Shown here: piece by piece, positions 17,020 to 26,311 of the stretch
How positions within the stretch are numbered: the stretch's first letter is position 1
Layout: each line of letters opens with the position of its first letter
Origin: Falsiroseomonas sp051433165
GTDB taxonomy: Bacteria; Pseudomonadota; Alphaproteobacteria; Acetobacterales; Acetobacteraceae
Length of the DNA: 64,000 nucleotides
Assembly (NCBI RefSeq): GCF_051433165.1
Contig: NZ_JBHMFS010000023.1
Coordinates: 1 to 64,000, forward strand
Direction of reading: 5' to 3'
Made by a program: the position numbers and the translations under genes
The notes under the pieces: model-generated
The model's database searches: none
Seen by the model: the letters and a program-made list of their open reading frames with translations, nothing else
Told to the model about the DNA's origin: nothing

Positions 17020-17955
17020 CTAATTCAAGATATTCAGCACACGGATCACCGCCGGCCCTGCAACGATGATGAACAGGCAAGGCAGAATGAAAAGGATCAT
17101 GGGCAGCGTCATCAGCGCTGGCAGTTTGGCGGCCCGCTCCTCCAGCCGCAGGACGCGCTCGTCACGCATTTCCAATGCAAGAGTGCGAAGAGCCTGCCCG
17201 AGCGGAGTGCCGTAGCGGAGTGTTTGGGCTAGTGTCCTGGCTAAACGCTGCCAAGACTCTAATTGAGTCCGTTCTGCGAATCGGGTCAGCGCTGCGGCCC
17301 GATCTGACGTGATGCGAAGCTCCTGACCGAGCGCGAAAAATTCAATGGCTATCGGCGGATCTGAGCTGCGCATTTCGGACGCAACACGGTCCACCGCACT
17401 TTCGAGGCCGAGCCCCGCCTCCGTGCAGACCACCAGAAGATCAAGCGCGTCGGGCAGTCCACGCCGCAACCCAGCCTGATGCGACCGGCGCGCCAGCCCC
17501 ATGACCCAGTTCGGGATCAGCATGCCGATGACGAGGGCCATGGCGACGAGGAGCAGGCGAAGCGGTCCCTCGAGCCCGGCTGCGGCCGTGACGGCATAAG
17601 CCAGGATTGGGCAAAGGGGCAGAAGCAGGACCTTGCCGGCAATGGCTATCGGCACGGCGGTGCGCGGGTTCAACCCAGCGCCTTGTGTGGCACGCTCTAG
17701 ATCCGCCGCGGCGGCACCCGAGAAGAGCGCCGACCTGTGAAGTCGCTGACCCAGAGTCTGCAGGGGGCCAAGCAGGAGGCGGCGAGCACCGGGTGTCGGG
17801 TCGAGTGGCGCGGCGGCATCGGGCCGCACGGCGTGTCGGACCCGCTGCGCCAGGTCGCGGCGGGACGCCTCCACCGTGAGCAGGCCTGCGGCCATCAGTG
17901 CCAAGACCGCCGCGGCTCCGCCGGCGACGAGAACCGTGAGAATGGTCTCGGACAT
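17020..17955 (-). CDS. tadC: Tad pilus inner membrane protein TadC
   Basis: A 311-residue type II secretion F-family (GspF-like) membrane protein. It has an N-terminal hydrophobic helix (TVLVAGGAAAVLALMAAGLL), two further helices near 95-140, the conserved cytoplasmic stretch GLPDALDLLVVCTEAGLGLESA, and a C-terminal helix. TadB and TadC together form the inner membrane platform of Flp pili. The start ATG overlaps the tadB stop (ATGA). The frame is open further upstream, but that part overlaps tadB. Last gene of the leftward Tad operon. Confidence 0.93.
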   Translation of the reverse strand: MSETILTVLVAGGAAAVLALMAAGLLTVEASRRDLAQRVRHAVRPDAAAPLDPTPGARRLLLGPLQTLGQRLHRSALFSGAAAADLERATQGAGLNPRTAVPIAIAGKVLLLPLCPILAYAVTAAAGLEGPLRLLLVAMALVIGMLIPNWVMGLARRSHQAGLRRGLPDALDLLVVCTEAGLGLESAVDRVASEMRSSDPPIAIEFFALGQELRITSDRAAALTRFAERTQLESWQRLARTLAQTLRYGTPLGQALRTLALEMRDERVLRLEERAAKLPALMTLPMILFILPCLFIIVAGPAVIRVLNILN

Positions 17956-18917
17956 CAATCGCGCGTGCTCCTTTGTAAGAGCCAGCGGATGGTCAGCATC
18001 CCAGAGCACATCAGAGTCGCGAAGCCGATCAGAAAATACTTTCCGCGGGGATCGTTGAACAGCTCGCCGACGTAACCGGGATTTATTAAGGTGATGATGA
18101 GACCAGTGACGAAAGGCAGGCCGGCGAGGATTGCGGAAGACATACGCGCCTCGGCCGACAGCGCCTTGGCTTTGCCTGCCACTGCGACCCGCCGGCGCAC
18201 CATGTTCGCCAGATTTTCGAGCGTCTCGGCCAGATTGCCGCCGGTCTGCGCATGCAGACCCAGGGTGACTGCCAGGAAGGAGTACTCGCGAACCTGCGTC
18301 CGCGCATGAAGGCTCCAAAGTGCCGTTTCAAGCGGAACGCCCAGCGCCACTTCGCCCATCATCCGACCGAACTCGTCGCGGGTCGGCGAAGGCATTTCCG
18401 TGGCAATGCTGCGCAGGGCATCACCAACCGGCAGCCCAGCGCGCACAGATCGGACAACCAGCGAAAGCATGTCGGGAATTTGGATGAACAGCATGTTCAT
18501 GTAGATTTTCGTCTTGCGACGGAACAGGAAGCGCGCGAGGGCGACGGCTGCAAGCAGTGCGATGATGGCGGCCATTGCAGAGCCGAAGCTAGACCGCAGT
18601 TGCGTGAACAGCACCAGCCCCATCAGGCACGACGATGCGGCGACGAGGGGCGGTGACGCCGCGAAGGCGGGCGGCAGATCGCGGTTGTAGCCCAGCGCCG
18701 CTGAGATGCCGTTCCAGAGCCGGTGTTCACCCGTGGCGCGACGACGAATAGTCTGCTGCTTTGCGACCGGGGTCGGCTTCGCCGCATTGCCGGTCGCGGA
18801 ACGCACCCGCTCGCGCATCCGGATTGTGGCGCGCCCCGGCAGCAGAAGCATCGCCGAGGCCGCGAGCATCAACAGGATCCCGCCGGCGGCCAGATAGGCA
18901 AGGGCTGTCTGGGTCAT
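17955..18917 (-). CDS. tadB: Tad pilus inner membrane protein TadB
   Basis: A 320-residue GspF-domain protein. An N-terminal helix (ALAYLAAGGILLMLAASAML) and a pair of helices near 85-125 precede the cytoplasmic F domain (QIPDMLSLVVRSVRAGLPVGDALR), and C-terminal helices end the protein. It pairs with TadC as the membrane platform driven by the TadA ATPase. The start at 18917 overlaps the tadA stop (ATGA); the in-frame ATG at 18941 would overlap more and is less likely. Confidence 0.93.
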   Translation of the reverse strand: MTQTALAYLAAGGILLMLAASAMLLLPGRATIRMRERVRSATGNAAKPTPVAKQQTIRRRATGEHRLWNGISAALGYNRDLPPAFAASPPLVAASSCLMGLVLFTQLRSSFGSAMAAIIALLAAVALARFLFRRKTKIYMNMLFIQIPDMLSLVVRSVRAGLPVGDALRSIATEMPSPTRDEFGRMMGEVALGVPLETALWSLHARTQVREYSFLAVTLGLHAQTGGNLAETLENLANMVRRRVAVAGKAKALSAEARMSSAILAGLPFVTGLIITLINPGYVGELFNDPRGKYFLIGFATLMCSGMLTIRWLLQRSTRD

Positions 18918-20341
18918 GCGTCCCGCAATGCCTCGAGCCAACTCTGCTCCAATCCGAAGTACCGTAGCCGGTCCTGGAACCTGGGGCGAAGATTGGGGGT
19001 GACGTAACGGCCGCGGATGTGACCCGTGGCGTCCTCGCTGAGATACTCGAAGGCGAAGACGTCATTCATGGTGATGACGTCGCCTTCCATGCCGCAAACC
19101 TCCGCGACATGGATCACGCGGCGCTGGCCGTCGCGCATCCGTTCCACCTGCACCACAAGGTCTAGCGCGCCCGCGATCTGGTAGCGGATCGCGGCATGGG
19201 GAAGGTTTGTCGTACCCATCTGCACCATATTCTCGATGCGCGTCAGCGCATCCCGTGCCGTGTTCGCGTGCAGCGTGCAGATGGAGCCGTCATGGCCGGT
19301 GTTCATGGCCTGAAGCATGTCGAAGGCCTCGGCGCCACGGCATTCGCCTAGGATGATGCGGTCCGGCCGCATGCGAAGTGCATTTCGCAGCAGCGCGCGC
19401 TGGTTGATCTCGCCCTGGCCCTCAAGGTTCGGCGGCCGCGTCTCTAGCCGCACCACATGCGGTTGCTGCAGTTGCAGCTCCGCAGCATCCTCGATGGTGA
19501 CAATCCGTTCCCCATGATCGATCAGACTGCTCATGGCATTCAGCAGTGTTGTCTTGCCGGAGCCGGTGCCGCCGGATACCACGATGTTGAGCCGGCAACG
19601 CGCAGCAATCTCCAGGATGCGCGCGACCGGTGCGGTGAAGCTGCCATTCTCTACCAGCGCATCCAGGCCATAGCGCCGGCGCGAGAACTTGCGGATCGAG
19701 ATGGAGACGCCGTCGATCGCGAGCGGCGGGAAGACGATGTTCACGCGGCTGCCGTCCGGTAGGCGGCAATCAACGAGCGGACTGGACTCGTCAACCCGGC
19801 GGCCCACCTTTGCGGCCATCTTCTGGGCGATGCCGGCCAGCTGGCGGCCATCCCGGAACCGGACGGCGGAAAGCTGCATCTTGCCTCCCACCTCCACGAA
19901 AACGCGGTTCGGGCCATTGACCAGGATGTCGTCCACGCGGTCATCGCGCAGCAGCGGCTCCAGCGGCCCGTGGCCCAGCATCTCGTCGACCAGATCCTCC
20001 ACCAGGCGAATCTGCACGCGTCCGGACAGATCGAGGCGGTCGCGGTCGGCGATCTCGTGGATGAGGATACCAATCTCCTCCCGCAACTGCTCGACGCTGA
20101 GCGAGCCTGCGGAAACGGGGTCTATCCGCTCCAGCACATGCTGGCGCAGCCGCAGCAACGTGGCGACCGCGGCAGCACTGCGCGCCGAAGTAGCGGTATC
20201 GTCAGCCTCGATGGGGCGCGGGGGAACAGTGAGTTCATTGGACGTGGAGGGCGGCAGGCTGCCCTGCGTTCCCGCAGGCTGGGTGGCCGACCCCTGGCGC
20301 AGAGGTGGAACGACGTGCAGGCGGCGTCCAAAGCCGGTCAT
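18914..20341 (-). CDS. tadA: Tad secretion ATPase TadA/CpaF
   Basis: A 475-residue hexameric secretion ATPase of the VirB11/PulE class. A variable, Ala/Pro-rich N-terminus of about 60 residues precedes an N-terminal domain with MLGHGPLEPLLRDDRVDDI. The ATPase core follows: Walker A VSGGTGSGKTTLLNA, an Asp box ERIVTIEDAAELQL, RPPNLEGQGE, and Walker B RIILGECRGAEAFDMLQA, then a conserved His box (GHDGSICTLHANT). It energises Flp pilus assembly on the cytoplasmic face. ATGA overlaps at both ends place it firmly in the operon. Confidence 0.96.
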   Translation of the reverse strand: MTGFGRRLHVVPPLRQGSATQPAGTQGSLPPSTSNELTVPPRPIEADDTATSARSAAAVATLLRLRQHVLERIDPVSAGSLSVEQLREEIGILIHEIADRDRLDLSGRVQIRLVEDLVDEMLGHGPLEPLLRDDRVDDILVNGPNRVFVEVGGKMQLSAVRFRDGRQLAGIAQKMAAKVGRRVDESSPLVDCRLPDGSRVNIVFPPLAIDGVSISIRKFSRRRYGLDALVENGSFTAPVARILEIAARCRLNIVVSGGTGSGKTTLLNAMSSLIDHGERIVTIEDAAELQLQQPHVVRLETRPPNLEGQGEINQRALLRNALRMRPDRIILGECRGAEAFDMLQAMNTGHDGSICTLHANTARDALTRIENMVQMGTTNLPHAAIRYQIAGALDLVVQVERMRDGQRRVIHVAEVCGMEGDVITMNDVFAFEYLSEDATGHIRGRYVTPNLRPRFQDRLRYFGLEQSWLEALRDA

Positions 20342-21573
20342 CGTCCGAACACCCGGCGCAGCAGGCCGCCCTTCCGGCGTAGCGCCACGCCCGCGATCTC
20401 CTGTGTCAGCGGCGCCAGGGCTCGTTGCAGCACGGGGCTATCCCGCAAGGCCGCACGGCCCAGATTGGCGGCTCGGTTCAGCGGCTTCGGAAGGTCTGGA
20501 ATGATGATGTCCGGTTCGGTTCCAAGGCCTTCCTTGATGAGGTCCCTCTTCAGCGCGCCCGCCGCTCCGTACCGGTTCAGCACCGTCATCGTCCGGCCTC
20601 CGCCAATCAGCGACGCCAGCATCCTGCGCATCAGTTCGACATTGTGCAGGCTGCCGACATCCGGGCCCAGGACAAGCAGCGCATGGCGCGCGAGCAGCAG
20701 CGCCTGCCGTTCTGTCGGGGAGGGCGGCATCGGCATGTCGATGACGATGGCGTTGAAACGCTGACACAGCAGGGCCAGCAGGTGGGCGATACCCGCAGCG
20801 GTCGGCGCCGGATCCGTCTCAAAGCCCTCATCCGCAGCCAGGAGCCGCACCCGATCGCTCACCGGGATCGCCAGCCGCTCAAAGAGCAGGGCGTCGGCAT
20901 CACCCGGACGCTCCAGCGCGTTCCGCAGCCCGGCGACCGGCGTGATGCCGAGCATGGTGGCCATCTGCCCGCCGCGGAGGTGAAGGTCGAGCAGGGCCAC
21001 GTGCCCGTGGGTGCTGTCGGCGATCTGCAGCGCCAGGTTGATGGCCACCGTCGTCGCACCGACGCCGCCGCGCACGCCGCAGACAGCGATCACGCGTCCG
21101 CCGCGGACTGAAGCACGCTCCGGCTCCACCCCGGCCATGTAGGGGCCGATGAGCGTGGACGCGTTGTCCCGCGTCAGCGGCTTGGCCAGGTATTCATCCA
21201 CGCCGAGGTGGCGGGTGATTTCCCTGTAGAATGCGAGATCCTGCCGTTCCCCGATCACCAGGACCTTGGTGTCGGGCGCACAAACCGCAGCCAGCGCATC
21301 CAGTTCGCCCAATTGGTCGTCCACACCGGACACGTCCACGATCAGCACGCGGGGCGAGATGGTCTGCTCCATAACCTTCGCGGCGGCGCGTATGCCGCCG
21401 CGGCGAATCTGCAGGCTGCCGAGGAATTCGCTCAGCCCGCCCCGCAGCGCGGCATCCGTTGCATCATCGGAGACATAGGCCGCGGCGGCGATGCGGTCGC
21501 CCACCGCGTCCGGAGCGAAGCCGCCGGTGGAGGGGCGCTCGCCAAGCGAGCCAGCGGCATCAGGTTCGTACAT
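20338..21573 (-). CDS. tadZ: Tad pilus localisation ATPase TadZ/CpaE
   Basis: A 411-residue protein. Residues about 75-150 form a receiver-like domain (PRVLIVDVSGVDD) without a clear full acidic pocket. Residues 155-400 form a MinD/ParA-type ATPase with the deviant Walker A VCGVRGGVGATTVAINLA, in which the expected Lys is Ala or Gly. TadZ/CpaE marks the cell pole and recruits the pilus machinery. GAGGAG abuts ATG 21582, giving it no spacing, whereas ATG 21573 has a 9-nt spacing, so the latter is chosen. Its stop overlaps the tadA start. Confidence 0.92.
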   Translation of the reverse strand: MYEPDAAGSLGERPSTGGFAPDAVGDRIAAAAYVSDDATDAALRGGLSEFLGSLQIRRGGIRAAAKVMEQTISPRVLIVDVSGVDDQLGELDALAAVCAPDTKVLVIGERQDLAFYREITRHLGVDEYLAKPLTRDNASTLIGPYMAGVEPERASVRGGRVIAVCGVRGGVGATTVAINLALQIADSTHGHVALLDLHLRGGQMATMLGITPVAGLRNALERPGDADALLFERLAIPVSDRVRLLAADEGFETDPAPTAAGIAHLLALLCQRFNAIVIDMPMPPSPTERQALLLARHALLVLGPDVGSLHNVELMRRMLASLIGGGRTMTVLNRYGAAGALKRDLIKEGLGTEPDIIIPDLPKPLNRAANLGRAALRDSPVLQRALAPLTQEIAGVALRRKGGLLRRVFGR

Positions 21574-21621
21574 GGGATGCATCTCCTCGGATGGCGCGGG
21601 CGCAGCTCGCGTCTCGGGGCA

Positions 21622-22527
21622 TCAGCGAAAGATCACGTCGCTGCGGGTGTTGCCCTGGATGACCCGCATGCGGGGCATCGCGCTCGGTTCGTCCCGCGCC
21701 AGGGCGGAGGAGACGTCCGAGCCGAAGATCACCGGGTTGTTGCGCGGCGTCAGCGGAATGGCGCCGTCCGGCGCCTCGCCCTCCGCCGCGGATCTGGCGG
21801 TGCGCGCGTCACCCTCCTCGGCCTCGATTGAGCGAACGGCGAGGAGCAGGCGCCCGAGGCGCTCGGCCACCGCGACGCGCTCGGACTGCTCCGGCGTGAC
21901 CTGCAGGGTCACGGTTCTGGCCACCCGGTTCGGGCTTCCCGCTCCGCCGGGCGCAGGTGGCGTCGTGGCGCCCTGGGCGAATTGCTGGTCCACGGCGATG
22001 ACGCGGATGCTGGTCAGCACCGTCTCCGCCACCACGCGCCGCCCCGCCGGCGTGTCGCCGCGCTGGAATTCCTGCGTCAGGATGACGTCCACGATGTCGC
22101 CGGGTGAGATGAGACCGGAAGCTCCGGTCCTGGCGTCCACACCGATGGAGACGGCGCGTGCGCCCGGCGTCAGTACGGCGGCGAGGAAGCCGCGGTCGCG
22201 TGGTCGCAGCACATCGGCACGCACCAGCGGGTCCCCGGCATCGAGGTAGCGGCGCAGCATCGCGCCCCGGACCTCCGGAAGTGCATCCTCGCCCGCGAGG
22301 ATGGCGCCTTCCGGCACCTGGTCCGGCGGGACATCGCGCTCCCGAAGGTCGGAATCCTTCAGCAGCACGCCGGTCCGCAGGGATTGCGCGGCGACGAGGA
22401 GGCGCACCGGCACCACCCGCGGCTCCACGGCCACGGCGGTGCCCGGGTTGAGCGCCTGGAAGGCGAGCCATCCGAGGCCGCCGGAGGTGGCGAGGAGAAT
22501 GACGGCGACAATGATGCGAAGCGGCAT
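21622..22527 (-). CDS. cpaB: Flp pilus assembly protein CpaB/RcpC
   Basis: A 301-residue protein with one N-terminal membrane anchor (RIIVAVILLATSGGLGWLAF). A SAF-like domain follows (about 38-110, VPVRLLVAAQSLRTGVLL and VRADVL), and then the RcpC domain (about 120-250) including GDIVDVILTQEF. The C-terminus is low in conservation. It is thought to link the outer membrane secretin (CpaC) to the inner membrane platform. The spacing of 6 bp from cpaA and 48 bp to tadZ fits a single operon. Confidence 0.93.
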   Translation of the reverse strand: MPLRIIVAVILLATSGGLGWLAFQALNPGTAVAVEPRVVPVRLLVAAQSLRTGVLLKDSDLRERDVPPDQVPEGAILAGEDALPEVRGAMLRRYLDAGDPLVRADVLRPRDRGFLAAVLTPGARAVSIGVDARTGASGLISPGDIVDVILTQEFQRGDTPAGRRVVAETVLTSIRVIAVDQQFAQGATTPPAPGGAGSPNRVARTVTLQVTPEQSERVAVAERLGRLLLAVRSIEAEEGDARTARSAAEGEAPDGAIPLTPRNNPVIFGSDVSSALARDEPSAMPRMRVIQGNTRSDVIFR

Positions 22528-22533
22528 GATTTG

Positions 22534-23052
22534 TCAGCCTCCCTGGGTTTGCAGGAGGACCACGGCGCCACCGATGGCGATGGCGACGCCGTAGGGCATG
22601 GGACCCCGCTGGCGGATGCGCCAGGCTTCGACCGCGAGGACGCGCCGCAGCGCGGTGGCGTGGGTGCGGGCACGGACGGCCAGCCCCGGATACGCCGTGA
22701 GCAGGCGTTGCAGCAGGAGGTAGAGGCAGGCCAGCGCGCCGCCGGCGAGAGTGGTGGCGACGACGAGATTCCAGCTCTCGATCGGGGGCAAGCCGAGGCT
22801 GAGCGCGGTCAGCAGCTTCACGTCGCCGCCGCCGAGCAGACCGCGCGCGAACAGCAAAAATAACAGGAGAAAGAGAGCGCCGGCGGTCAACAGCGAGGCG
22901 AGCAAATCCGGCAGGCTCTCGATCCCGCGTAACATCAGGCCGATCGCTGCGAGCACCAGGCACAAGCTGTTCGGGATCCTGCGCGTCGCAACGTCACGCC
23001 ATGCGGCAAATGCCAGCAGCAAAAGTGCGGGGATGACGAAGGTGGAAGACAT
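22534..23052 (-). CDS. cpaA: prepilin peptidase CpaA/TadV
   Basis: A 172-residue membrane aspartyl peptidase of the A24 family, the short form without the methylase domain. The two catalytic Asp regions are visible: AAWRDVATRRIPN (about residue 20) and the GxGD-type GGGDVKLLTA (about residue 76). Six hydrophobic segments are predicted. It cleaves the leader of Flp prepilins and of the TadE/F pseudopilins, all of which are encoded nearby. It precedes cpaB by 6 bp. Confidence 0.94.
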   Translation of the reverse strand: MSSTFVIPALLLLAFAAWRDVATRRIPNSLCLVLAAIGLMLRGIESLPDLLASLLTAGALFLLLFLLFARGLLGGGDVKLLTALSLGLPPIESWNLVVATTLAGGALACLYLLLQRLLTAYPGLAVRARTHATALRRVLAVEAWRIRQRGPMPYGVAIAIGGAVVLLQTQGG

Positions 23053-23145
23053 CCGGCCTGTTGTCTCCTGCTGACGGTTCGGGCGGGCCGCCTGCGGTGC
23101 CCGGCGGCAGTGGGTCTCGCTAGAGCCGCGGAAAACACATTCCGC

Positions 23146-23322
23146 TCAGAATGCGGCGGCAACCCTTGCATAAAGCCCCGCCAAAGCCGGTGAGATAAGG
23201 GCGAGTGCCGCGGCAATCGCGATGAGTGTCGTCGCCGCGATCAATCCGTACTCCAGCGCAGCAACGCCGCGGTCATCGGTGCCAATCCGGCGGGCGGCGT
23301 TCCGAAGGTGACAGGCGGACAT
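23146..23322 (-). CDS. flp: Flp/Fap pilin (first copy)
   Basis: A 58-residue prepilin. A charged leader ends in DDRG, followed by VAALEYGLIAATTLIAIAAA, the typical Flp motif with Glu at +5 and Tyr at +6 after the cleaved Gly. The hydrophobic helix is followed by a short Ala-rich tail. GGAG nine bases upstream supports ATG 23322, although in-frame ATGs exist at 23331 and 23337. It lies 115 bp downstream of the second flp gene and 93 bp upstream of cpaA. It differs from that copy in leader and tail, so the two are paralogues, not a recent duplication. Confidence 0.9.
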   Translation of the reverse strand: MSACHLRNAARRIGTDDRGVAALEYGLIAATTLIAIAAALALISPALAGLYARVAAAF

Positions 23323-23436
23323 GGCTTGCATCTCCATTCGGACTTCGACGCGCCGAGCGAACCGCCCGCTCTGCGCAGATGCAGGGTACGCGGCCGATGC
23401 GTCGTTGCAGGACCGCGTACTGCTTCCTCCGCCGGC

Positions 23437-23619
23437 TCAGCCGGTAAGAGCGGTACCGATCTCGGTGAAGATGCCCGTCAGCGCCGGGCCGATAACCGCC
23501 AGGGCCGCAATGATTGCGACGACAGTGGTGGCCGCGATCAGGCCGTATTCCAGGGCCGTAACACCCTTCTCGTCAGAAACGAGCCGGTCGCGGGCTGCCA
23601 AAAGCTGGGAGATCCACAT
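23437..23619 (-). CDS. flp: Flp/Fap pilin (second copy)
   Basis: A 60-residue prepilin. The leader ends in SDEKG, followed by VTALEYGLIAATTVVAIIAA and a 20-residue tail ending in GTALTG. It has the same cleavage context and Glu/Tyr pair as the first copy. It is the first gene of the leftward operon, nearest to the divergent promoter region, so it is probably the major pilin, which is inference from position. A purine-rich stretch (AAAGGATAGAACAGG) lies just upstream of the start. Confidence 0.92.
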   Translation of the reverse strand: MWISQLLAARDRLVSDEKGVTALEYGLIAATTVVAIIAALAVIGPALTGIFTEIGTALTG

Positions 23620-23958
23620 CCTGTTCTATCCTTTACAACCGAGATTCAAGTGCCCGGCATGGGCAGATGGCCGCAGCAGACTAATGCGCAGGCGTTGTTC
23701 TTTGGAACATCGGCGCTGTCCGCCCCTGGCAAGGATGAATGTACCCATTGCAATCTTTTTCGGTAGATTTTTTTTCGCGACGAAAGTAGCAAGACGACAA
23801 GCACCGCAAGCCGACGGCCAGGAATTTTTTATTGAAATTACGGAGAAGGAAAGAAAATGGCGCATCAGGGTCGTTTCCTTTACCAAACTGAATCGGTTCG
23901 TTCCGCTTGGCTGTGGTTTTTGGTTGCTGTGCAAAATTTCACTAATTTGAGAGATCGG
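23620..23958. promoter_or_regulatory. AT-rich divergent promoter region of the Tad locus
   Basis: About 340 bp between the divergent flp and tadG genes are clearly richer in A+T than the surroundings, with T and A runs near 23755-23780 and 23822-23855. Promoters for both operons are expected here. I could not fix -35/-10 elements by eye. An in-frame ATG at 23857 with a purine-rich site upstream could start a longer TadG. Confidence 0.6.
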
Positions 23959-25413
23959 ATGATTGGGGGGCTGCGGAGGTTTCGATCTCTGAGGGATGAT
24001 GTCAGGGGCGCAACGGCGGTCCTGTTCGGCGTCAGCGCTGTCGTTATCGTTGGTATGGTCGGGCTGGGGACCGAGGGCGGCAGCTGGTACCTGACGCGGC
24101 GCGATGCGCAGAACGCCGCGGACCCTGGCGCCTACGCCGGCGCCGTCCGGCTTTCCCTTGCGCAGAGCACGCTCGGCCTGACGCTGACCGCGGCGCGAAC
24201 CCAGGCCGACAGCGCGGCGCGGGACAACGCGACGATGAACGGCTTCACCAATGCGGCGGCGGCAACGGTCGTCACGGTCAATAGCCCGCCGGCCACCGGC
24301 CCCAACAGCGGAAACCAGACGGCGGTGGAGGTTATCGTCGAGCGGACCCGGCCCCGCTTGATCTCCGCCCTTTTCCTGACAACCGATCCCGTCATCACCG
24401 CGCGCGGTGTGGCTGCCCTGCTGCCCAACGGCGCCGCCTGCATGCTGGCCATCCCCGGCTTCGGCACGGGAACGGTGACGGGGCAGCTGCTCGCGGGCGG
24501 CAGCAGCACGATTTCGGCCCCCAACTGCATCCTCGGCTCCAACTCGGCCCTCGACAATTCAATCAGCATCACCGGCGCCGCCTCCGTCACCGCGCTGTCC
24601 CTGACAACGACGGGTGGCTGCAACGGCTGCGATGCGGCGACGCTGACGCAGCCCGTCACCTCCTATGCGCCGCCCACGGTCAATCCACTGCAGTTCCTGA
24701 ACACCAAGGTGCTGCCGAGCTTCTCCAGTTCGGACTGCTACCAGAGCCCGGTCTATGCCCCGGACGGCGCCCTCATCGCCGGGGGCATCCCGAGCAATGG
24801 CAAAGTGAACACCAGCATGGTGATTCCGCCGCCACCCAGCGGGAAGGCGATCTGCGGGTTGGACATCAGCGGCGCCGGCACGGTCGTGACGCTCAACCCC
24901 GGCACCTACTACTTCTACAATTCCAGCTTCAAGGTCACGAGCGGCAAGGTGGAATGCCGGATGCCGACGGTGCCGCCGACGGCCGATGGCGACGTCTGCG
25001 CAGAGGGACACGGCGTGACCCTGGTGTTCACCGGATCCCCGGCACAGATCGGCGGACCGAACATCAATGGCAACGCCAACATCACGCTGTCGGCGCCGAC
25101 CGCCGCCCACGCGGCAGACCCGGATTATGCCGGCATCCTGTTCTTCCGCGACCCGCGGGCCACCGGCGGCAACAACCAGGGCAATCCGGCGGTTGACATA
25201 AACGGCGGGCCCAGCACCTCGCTTACCGGCGCGATGTACTTCCCGAACTCATACGTAAAGTACAGCGGCAATGCCGCAGTCAACACCTGCTCCGTCCTGA
25301 TCGGCGGCACCGTGGAAATGACGGGCAACACCGGCGTAACTCTCAATGAATGTGTGGCACTGGGCTACGGAAACCTGGTGCCGAACCTCCAGATCGTCCG
25401 ACTTGTGGAGTAG
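23959..25413 (+). CDS. tadG: TadG-like pilus assembly protein
   Basis: About 484 residues. The N-terminus is TadE/TadG-like: RDDVRGATAVLFGVSAVVIVG is a membrane anchor with the RG-A cleavage-like context, followed by LTRRDAQNAADPGAYA. The rest (residues about 100-480) is a long, Ser/Thr/Gly/Asn-rich exported region with repeated beta-like stretches (SISITGAASVTALSL, VTLNPGTYYFYN, TSLTGAMYFPNSYVKYSG) and paired Cys. Such TadG proteins are envelope components of Flp pilus systems. The start at 23959 matches the usual family N-terminus. ATG 23857 has a better ribosome binding site and would add 34 residues, so it remains possible. Confidence 0.85.
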   Translation: MIGGLRRFRSLRDDVRGATAVLFGVSAVVIVGMVGLGTEGGSWYLTRRDAQNAADPGAYAGAVRLSLAQSTLGLTLTAARTQADSAARDNATMNGFTNAAAATVVTVNSPPATGPNSGNQTAVEVIVERTRPRLISALFLTTDPVITARGVAALLPNGAACMLAIPGFGTGTVTGQLLAGGSSTISAPNCILGSNSALDNSISITGAASVTALSLTTTGGCNGCDAATLTQPVTSYAPPTVNPLQFLNTKVLPSFSSSDCYQSPVYAPDGALIAGGIPSNGKVNTSMVIPPPPSGKAICGLDISGAGTVVTLNPGTYYFYNSSFKVTSGKVECRMPTVPPTADGDVCAEGHGVTLVFTGSPAQIGGPNINGNANITLSAPTAAHAADPDYAGILFFRDPRATGGNNQGNPAVDINGGPSTSLTGAMYFPNSYVKYSGNAAVNTCSVLIGGTVEMTGNTGVTLNECVALGYGNLVPNLQIVRLVE

Positions 25414-25419
25414 CACGCG

Positions 25420-25872
25420 ATGCGAGGCATCCTGATGAGGCTTTGCAAACGGGTGGCGCGAGAGCGCCGGGGCGTGGCCGCGGTCGAGTTTGCCATCATC
25501 GCCCCAGTGCTGATCACGCTGCTGGCCGGGGCGGCCAATATCGGCTTCGCCGCGGACCATGGTATCCGACTGGCAAATGCGGCCCGCGCCGGGGCGCAGT
25601 ATGCCACCGTGCTACCCGGCGATGCCGCCGGAGCACAGAGCGCCGCTCAGGCTATCTTGCCTGGAGCCAGCGTCACGGTGGCGCCGATGGTCTGCACCTG
25701 CCCGCTGAGCGGCGCCACTGGCGGCCCCACCGTCGGCTGCAATACCGCCTGCGCTACAGGAATGGCGCGCTACATCACCGTGACCGTGAGCATGCCGCCG
25801 CCCCAGATTCCGGGCCTGGCCTTCGCAACCGCCCTCGCCGCCAATCGCAGCGTGGTCGCCCGTGTCCAGTAG
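25420..25872 (+). CDS. tadE: TadE-like pseudopilin
   Basis: A 150-residue protein. The leader RERRG is followed by VAAVEFAIIAPVLITLLAGA, the pseudopilin cleavage and helix pattern of TadE with Glu at +5. The exported part contains four closely spaced Cys (CTCPLSGATGGPTVGCNTAC) that may form disulfides. It starts 6 bp after tadG and overlaps the next gene by 11 bp. CpaA is expected to process it, and it is needed for Flp fibre assembly in known systems. Confidence 0.9.
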   Translation: MRGILMRLCKRVARERRGVAAVEFAIIAPVLITLLAGAANIGFAADHGIRLANAARAGAQYATVLPGDAAGAQSAAQAILPGASVTVAPMVCTCPLSGATGGPTVGCNTACATGMARYITVTVSMPPPQIPGLAFATALAANRSVVARVQ

Positions 25873-26311
25873 CCGCCGCGGAAGACTGACGGAATCGTGG
25901 CAGAACTGCCGCGGCACGGTAGCGATCGAGTTCGCCCTGGTCGGCCTGATCTTCATCACGCTGCTGCTGGGCGCGGTGGATCTGGCTCGCTTCCAGTCCG
26001 TGCGTCAGTCCCTCGGCAACGTTGCGGAGGAGGCCGCGCGCGCCGCGATGATCATGTCGGGCGCCGGTGCGGTGCTGGGCGGCGGTTGTACGACCACGCC
26101 GGACGGTGGCGTACTGAAAAGTGCCGTCACGACGCCGGTCAACCCAACACCAATGCTGACCCCGGCCCTGCTCACGATCACGCCCGTCTGCGCACTCAGT
26201 GCCGGTGGCGCACGCACGATCACGGTAACGGCGACATACCCCTTCAATTTCGTCGCACCGCTTCTCACGGTCGCTCCCACCCTCTCCGCAACCGCATCGC
26301 TCACCTACTGA
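25862..26311 (+). CDS. TadE/TadF-like pseudopilin
   Basis: A 149-residue protein starting at GTG 25862, inside the end of the preceding gene. The segment NCRG, followed by TVAIEFALVGLIFITLLLGA, is a pseudopilin leader and helix with Glu at +5. The exported part has two Cys and alternating beta-like segments. By order it corresponds to TadF or a second TadE. The 11-bp overlap implies translational coupling. A later in-frame start is not obvious, so GTG is accepted. Confidence 0.87.
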   Translation: MSSSRRGRLTESWQNCRGTVAIEFALVGLIFITLLLGAVDLARFQSVRQSLGNVAEEAARAAMIMSGAGAVLGGGCTTTPDGGVLKSAVTTPVNPTPMLTPALLTITPVCALSAGGARTITVTATYPFNFVAPLLTVAPTLSATASLTY

